In this document: in pieces, positions 63,802 through 64,000 of the stretch
Position numbering within the stretch: position 1 is the first letter of the stretch
Layout of the letters: each line of letters opens with the position of its first letter
Origin: Marinobacter qingdaonensis
GTDB taxonomy: Bacteria > Pseudomonadota > Gammaproteobacteria > Pseudomonadales > Oleiphilaceae
NCBI RefSeq assembly: GCF_034555935.1
Contig: NZ_JAYDCJ010000003.1
Location: 806,001-870,000, forward strand
Direction of reading: 5' to 3'
Length of the DNA stretch: 64,000 nucleotides
Position numbers and translations under genes: made by a program
The notes under the pieces: generated by a model
Told to the model about the DNA's origin: nothing
Database searches by the model: none
Seen by the model: the letters and a program-made list of their open reading frames with translations, nothing else

Positions 63802-64000
63802 ATGGGAATGGAACACTATTCGATTCTGGTGGTTGAGGATAACCCGGACGATCAGATTCTGACGATGCGTGCGCTCCGGAACGCGAGCCCCGATAGCACC
63901 ATCATCCTGAAAGAGGATGGCCAGGCTGCACTGGACTTCCTGTTTGGCAATGACGCCAGCCCCCGCTCTGCGCAACTGGATTCCCTGGGTGTGATCCTCC
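63802..64000 (+). CDS. Rcp1-like response regulator, cut by right window edge
   Basis: The first 66 codons of a receiver-domain protein: ILVVEDNPDDQILTMRALRNA is typical of the Rcp1-type, receiver-only regulators that partner phytochrome-like kinases. The phospho-Asp lies beyond the edge. Ribosome site GGAG before the ATG at 63802. It probably takes phosphate from the preceding kinase. Confidence 0.82.
   Translation, partial: MGMEHYSILVVEDNPDDQILTMRALRNASPDSTIILKEDGQAALDFLFGNDASPRSAQLDSLGVIL

Overview
The window is about 64 kb of GC-rich, densely coded chromosomal DNA. Gene order and family content point to a free-living marine-type gammaproteobacterium close to Marinobacter. The Pil-Chp block with gshB, tonB, yqgE, yqgF, pyrR, pyrB and pyrC' matches the order known from Pseudomonas aeruginosa. 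The pckA, hslO, hslR, yrfG block matches Escherichia coli, and ftsY-ftsE-ftsX-rpoH is the usual gammaproteobacterial cluster. I found no rRNA, tRNA, transposase, phage or CRISPR locus.

Layout. 1-2.7 kb: a partial lipoprotein gene, a small acidic protein and RNase II. 2.75-8.7 kb: a metal-related block holding a PiuC-type Fe(II) dioxygenase, a divergent lipoprotein made of Gly-Gly-Glu and His-His tandem repeats, and a leftward copper operon (MerR-type regulator, CopA ATPase, an overlapping 38-residue membrane peptide, DUF411 protein) with a MerR-type operator and a palindromic leader element. 8.7-19.9 kb: c-di-GMP enzymes, folE-folX, a MEST-like hydrolase, a patatin, a CDGSH protein, a PAS membrane protein, and zur-znuC-znuB behind a Zur box. 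19.9-33.5 kb: the complete chemosensory system of type IV pili, pilG-H-I-J-K-chpA-B-C, with a giant ChpA. 33.8-39.5 kb (rightward): gshB, tonB, yqgE, yqgF, pyrR, pyrB and a non-catalytic pyrC'. 39.7-44.5 kb: a TRAP-like uptake system (binding protein, lipoprotein partner, fused permease) interrupted by an oppositely oriented HU gene. 44.5-50.1 kb (leftward): pckA, hslO, hslR, yrfG, a small exported protein and mutM. 50.3-56.3 kb: a fatty acid desaturase, rsmD, ftsY, ftsE, ftsX and rpoH. 56.4-64 kb: a glyoxylate-type reductase and hydroxypyruvate isomerase, an OmpR-type two-component pair, a small unknown protein, a likely small RNA, greB, and a YfiR-histidine kinase-response regulator module cut by the right edge.

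How the parts connect. The Chp system is expected to link surface or chemical signals to type IV pilus motors; the neighbouring TonB resembles TonB3, which is tied to twitching in Pseudomonas. The copper operon should sense and export Cu(I), with periplasmic or membrane accessory proteins. The zinc operon is the standard Zur-controlled importer without znuA in this window. The most unusual items are the repeat lipoprotein at 3.6-4.7 kb, the 38-residue peptide fused by overlap to copA, the candidate small RNA at 60.86-60.94 kb, and the YfiR protein coupled to a histidine kinase instead of a diguanylate cyclase.
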